Shown here: positions 61,253-64,000 of the stretch, piece after piece
Position numbering within the stretch: the stretch's first letter is position 1
Layout: every line of letters starts with the position of its first letter
NCBI GenBank assembly: GCA_036399775.1
Contig: DASWMJ010000094.1
Location: 23,466-87,465 of the forward strand
Reading direction: 5' to 3'
Length of the DNA stretch: 64,000 nucleotides
Source: JADMIH01 sp036399775
GTDB taxonomy: Bacteria; Chloroflexota; Chloroflexia; QHBQ01; JADMIH01
The notes under the pieces: model-generated
Told to the model about the DNA's origin: nothing
The model's database searches: none
The model's input: only the letters and a program-made list of their open reading frames with translations
Translations under genes and position numbers: made by a program

Positions 61253-63691
61253 CTATTTCTGTTCGGGCGCTTGTACCATAACCGGCCCTAGCACTATGTA
61301 GTCGGGGCCGCTACCAGGAGGCCCACCGGCGAGCGTAAATGCACGCTGCACGTGGCCGTCCTTTTGCAGATAAAGCCCTACTCGCAGCATATAACTGCCG
61401 GGAGGCAGGCCGTCGGATAGCGAGAGGTCCGCCTCGTCCACCACTACTTCGTTAGCTACCCACTGCGACGTGGGGAAGGTGCCGTTGCGGGGGGCGGTAT
61501 CGCGCTGGGCTAAGGTCGTTCCGGCCTGGTCAAACAGGTGTACGAAGATCGTGTAACTCTCCGATAGGGTTCGATCGCTGGCCCAATAGAGGGTGAGCGG
61601 CAGCGCGCTACCTGCTTCTACGGCCTGCGGGTAGTCCAGTCCGAGCAGGCGAATTGTGCCGCCGTTCGCTGAGACCTCGCGGAACGATGCGCCTAGCGGG
61701 TATTGGGCATGCACGTCAGCCGTGCTCCGGGGTGGGGTATAGGCGGTGCGGTAGATGCGGATGCTGGGGCCTGGGTGGTCTATCTTGTTCGACTCGAAGC
61801 TGGCGGCCAGGCGAGACTCGTTGTCAGCAAAGAAGCGCAGGTACGCATCGCGCAAGGGCGGGTTTGCCTCCGGGTGGTCGTATACGACATCCTTGTACGC
61901 GCCCTCGCTCAGCACCACATATTCGTACCTGTTGGCGACGTACCAATCGGGTGGATTATCGGTGACATGCTCGCTATGCCCGGTGAGATAGCGGCCCGGT
62001 GTCAGCACAGGTGTTTGAGGCTCAAGCCAGAGCTTCGTACCGGGGCGGACGTTGGCATCGAGCCACTGGGAGGCGCGCACGCGGGTGTCGGGCTGCGTCT
62101 GGCGGTAGCCGCGCTGCAAGGCGGATGCGGTCATGGGCAGCACCGACAACGCCACCAGCAGCGCAAGCAACCAGGGTGCGATTCGCCCGGCAAGCCTGGG
62201 ATTGATCCGCCTCGAAGCAAGTATGCGCGCCAGCAGAGCCTTGCCCGCGAACGCCAGGGGCACGGCGGCCAGGATGGAAGTGAAGGGCAGCATAGGGAGG
62301 AGGTTGCGCGTGAAATTCACCCGGTAGCTGCTCATCGAGAGATAAAACGCCAGGGGGAAGATCAGCAGCAGCACGTCGGCGCGCCTATGCCGCACAAACG
62401 CTACTACTATGCCCACCAGGGTGAGCAAGGTCGGCCATGTGTCAGTACGCAGGAAAATCTCCGTGTAGAAGCGCCAGTTGTCGTCTCCCTCGAAGCCCAG
62501 GTGGCCGAACCTGTAGTGAGTAATCACCGAGGCCACTTCGTTGAGGAAGCTCGGCAGGTCGAATATTATGAAGGGCGTTGTGAGGAGGAAAGTCGCGGCC
62601 ACCGCACCCAATCCCGCCCAGAGGCGCACCCCCAAAAAGCGTCGAACCCGCTCCTCAGGCACATCCGCTACCGCGTAGGCGTGCGCCACCAGGAAAGGCA
62701 ACAGCACTAGCGCGCTGTTGTACTTGGTACCCACCGCCAGCCCCATAGCGACGCCCGCTGCCACGTACCCGCTTACCGGCGCTAAACGTGCTTGCCCATC
62801 ATTTGCCTTGAGGTCTTCGCCGGGAGGCAGTAGCCGCACTATAGCCAGCAGCGATAGCGCGCTGAAGAAGGTGGCCGGTACGTCGGTGGTTATCAGTTGC
62901 GAGTGGACCAGGTGGACGCTGTTGGTCGCCATGAACGCGGAGGTGATGAGGCCCACAGTCACGCCGTACAAGCGCCGCGCCGCCAGGTAGACGAGTGGCA
63001 CCGTGAGCGCGCCCAGCAAGGCGGTCAGCAGGCGGCCCCACAAGTAGAAATCGGTGGGGGTTATACTATCGAGGTTGGAAAGCTGGCCTGCGGAGACCAG
63101 GTAGAAGAAGCGCACGGCGTAGACCGCCGCCTGCATATAGGTGTAGAGGTTGGGATAGACGAAGTAGTGCGGGTTGTAATCGCCCGTCTGCAAGATGCCG
63201 AGCGCACGGTCTGCTACGGCAGGCTCGTCAGGGTAGCTGGTGTAGGGCAGATTGTCGCTGATGCCGAAGACGCGCAAAAAGAGCGCGCCAAGCGTGATGC
63301 CGCCGAGCGCGAGTGTGGCCGGGTGAGATATAGCCCACGCCCGCAGCCTCGTACCACGCCAACCATCCTGCCAGGCCCGCGCAACCACTACAGCGAAGAC
63401 CGCAAGCCCCAGGACAGCCGCTATGCTGCGCCAGCCTCCGGGGATCGCGGGCAGCGCGCCCCGGCCCATCATATCGTCAATGTCGTTCCTGGCCAGGAAG
63501 GTCACATACATGGCAAGCAGGAGCAACCCTACCACCGGCCCCGCCCAACGCATGACGCCTCCTCTGCGAGCGCGCGATACAGCCCTTCCTACCGAACTTC
63601 TCTCATCGGGGAGGGTAGCGTCTTCAGTTTCGTGGAGTGTCTGCATAGGGATATGCCTGACGATAGGCTTTTCTGCTGTAGAGTTTACCAC
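61253..63691 (-). CDS. GT39-like membrane glycosyltransferase with C-terminal beta-sandwich domain
   Basis: An 812-residue protein with about 12 spans. The first outer loop reads PYTSYPDEPAVADRAL with the DE acidic pair, then GDYNPHYFVYPNLYTY, as in the 46536 protein. A soluble tail (from about 640) has LTLYWASDRTLSESYTIFVH, the same beta-sandwich type as in the DUF2723-like protein. It probably glycosylates an envelope acceptor. The GTG start at 63691 lacks a clear ribosome binding site; an in-frame ATG is 15 codons later. Confidence 0.78.
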   Translation of the reverse strand: MVNSTAEKPIVRHIPMQTLHETEDATLPDERSSVGRAVSRARRGGVMRWAGPVVGLLLLAMYVTFLARNDIDDMMGRGALPAIPGGWRSIAAVLGLAVFAVVVARAWQDGWRGTRLRAWAISHPATLALGGITLGALFLRVFGISDNLPYTSYPDEPAVADRALGILQTGDYNPHYFVYPNLYTYMQAAVYAVRFFYLVSAGQLSNLDSITPTDFYLWGRLLTALLGALTVPLVYLAARRLYGVTVGLITSAFMATNSVHLVHSQLITTDVPATFFSALSLLAIVRLLPPGEDLKANDGQARLAPVSGYVAAGVAMGLAVGTKYNSALVLLPFLVAHAYAVADVPEERVRRFLGVRLWAGLGAVAATFLLTTPFIIFDLPSFLNEVASVITHYRFGHLGFEGDDNWRFYTEIFLRTDTWPTLLTLVGIVVAFVRHRRADVLLLIFPLAFYLSMSSYRVNFTRNLLPMLPFTSILAAVPLAFAGKALLARILASRRINPRLAGRIAPWLLALLVALSVLPMTASALQRGYRQTQPDTRVRASQWLDANVRPGTKLWLEPQTPVLTPGRYLTGHSEHVTDNPPDWYVANRYEYVVLSEGAYKDVVYDHPEANPPLRDAYLRFFADNESRLAASFESNKIDHPGPSIRIYRTAYTPPRSTADVHAQYPLGASFREVSANGGTIRLLGLDYPQAVEAGSALPLTLYWASDRTLSESYTIFVHLFDQAGTTLAQRDTAPRNGTFPTSQWVANEVVVDEADLSLSDGLPPGSYMLRVGLYLQKDGHVQRAFTLAGGPPGSGPDYIVLGPVMVQAPEQK

Positions 63692-63771
63692 TGTTTGCTA
63701 CCGTCCACCAATCACACCCGCCTCATGGTCAGGTATGCGTGGGAACGCCGCCCGACCATCCTTGTCATTCT

Positions 63772-63864
63772 GAACGAAGTGAAGAATCTCGTGCCTCGCG
63801 TATTAGTTCGGGGTTAGCGCATAGGCAAGATAATGCGCGAGGAGCGAGATTCTTCGCTGCGCTC
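63772..63864. repeat. Imperfect palindromic repeat near the right edge
   Basis: GAACGAAGTGAAGAATCTCG (63772-63791) pairs with 63845-63864 at 17 of 20 positions; inner CCTCGCG and CGCGAGG extend the pairing. No gene is seen between 63692 and 64000. Confidence 0.55.
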
Positions 63865-63908
63865 AGTACAGCACTAACAAAGTTATGTCCAGGAATAAAA
63901 TGTGTAAG

Positions 63909-63998
63909 GTAGGGGCGACCCGGTGGGTCGCCCTGCCAGGGTCACGCGTAAAGTTGGTTCGCCATCCCCACCAGGGCGAGCATGCGGGTCGCCCCTAC
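63909..63998. repeat. Inverted repeat with GTAGGGGCGACCCG arms
   Basis: 14-bp perfect arms at 63909-63922 and 63985-63998. The inner bases form a further GGGTCGCC/GGCGAnC-like pairing. This is another non-coding palindromic family, which may continue beyond the window. Confidence 0.6.
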
Positions 63999-64000
63999 GC

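Noticed and set aside
62897..63817. Plus-strand frame opposite the 812-residue glycosyltransferase
   Set aside because: It is antisense to a well-supported gene, with no start signal or recognisable domain.
1..64000. tRNA or rRNA genes
   Set aside because: No cloverleaf-like segment or conserved rRNA stretch was noticed on reading both strands; a tRNA search program could still find one.

Overview
The window reads as a moderately GC-rich bacterial chromosome segment, most plausibly from the phylum Chloroflexota. This is an inference. It rests on coenzyme-F420-type luciferase-like oxidoreductases, several large GT-C membrane glycosyltransferases with Chloroflexota-style architecture, surface proteins with Pro/Thr-rich stalks and Ala/Thr repeats, an SLH-domain protein, and abundant heptanucleotide tandem repeats. 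No rRNA, tRNA, CRISPR array or prophage was seen.

Left part (1-19 kb): a membrane-anchored protein at the left edge; a small operon headed by a ribbon-helix-helix protein behind a good sigma70-type promoter; a glycogen branching enzyme gene (glgB) split by a frameshift; a GT-C-like membrane protein that sits behind a duplicated copy of the operator and 5' end of a downstream higBA toxin-antitoxin operon; a secreted matrixin-like protease and a secreted Pro-rich protein; the intact higBA pair; an M3 oligoendopeptidase; a seven-repeat propeller/SLH surface protein; then obg, a Nudix hydrolase and a CrtI-like FAD oxidoreductase on the minus strand.

Centre (19.3-46.0 kb): the most notable region is a dense type VII (WXG100/ESX-like) secretion locus. 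It contains a three-ATPase-domain EccC/EssC-like motor, four small WXG100 proteins, three longer WXG100-headed proteins (two with glycine-zipper or hydrophobic segments and one with a C-terminal CHAP peptidoglycan-hydrolase domain), two EspG-like proteins each directly downstream of a hydrophobic substrate, and a YukD/EsaB ubiquitin-like protein. Around these are signalling proteins: two closely related YegI-like kinases, two zinc-ribbon-headed Ser/Thr kinases, an FHA-tailed pseudokinase, a vWA-FHA membrane protein, a separate vWA protein and two PP2C phosphatases. None of the usual ESX membrane partners (EccB, EccD, EccE, MycP, EsaA, EssA, EssB) is visible. YukD, kinase, vWA and PP2C form one operon-like run resembling the TerY-P phosphorylation triad. 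One PP2C phosphatase and the neighbouring kinase carry almost identical extracellular modules and stalks, so they look like an opposed pair reading the same signal. I propose that this is a phospho-regulated type VII-like secretion system.

Right part (46-64 kb): membrane glycosyltransferases (GT39-like twice, DUF2723-like, GT87-like), two luciferase-like oxidoreductases, a tagatose-1,6-bisphosphate aldolase and a PfkB sugar kinase, a SpoIIE/PP2C-like protein, a YbjN-like protein, a Tat-exported metallophosphoesterase and hypothetical proteins. Intergenic regions here are rich in palindromes, including two diverged copies of a roughly 155-bp MITE-like element whose central hairpin shows compensatory base changes. 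Heptanucleotide repeats have also entered three coding regions, in frame.
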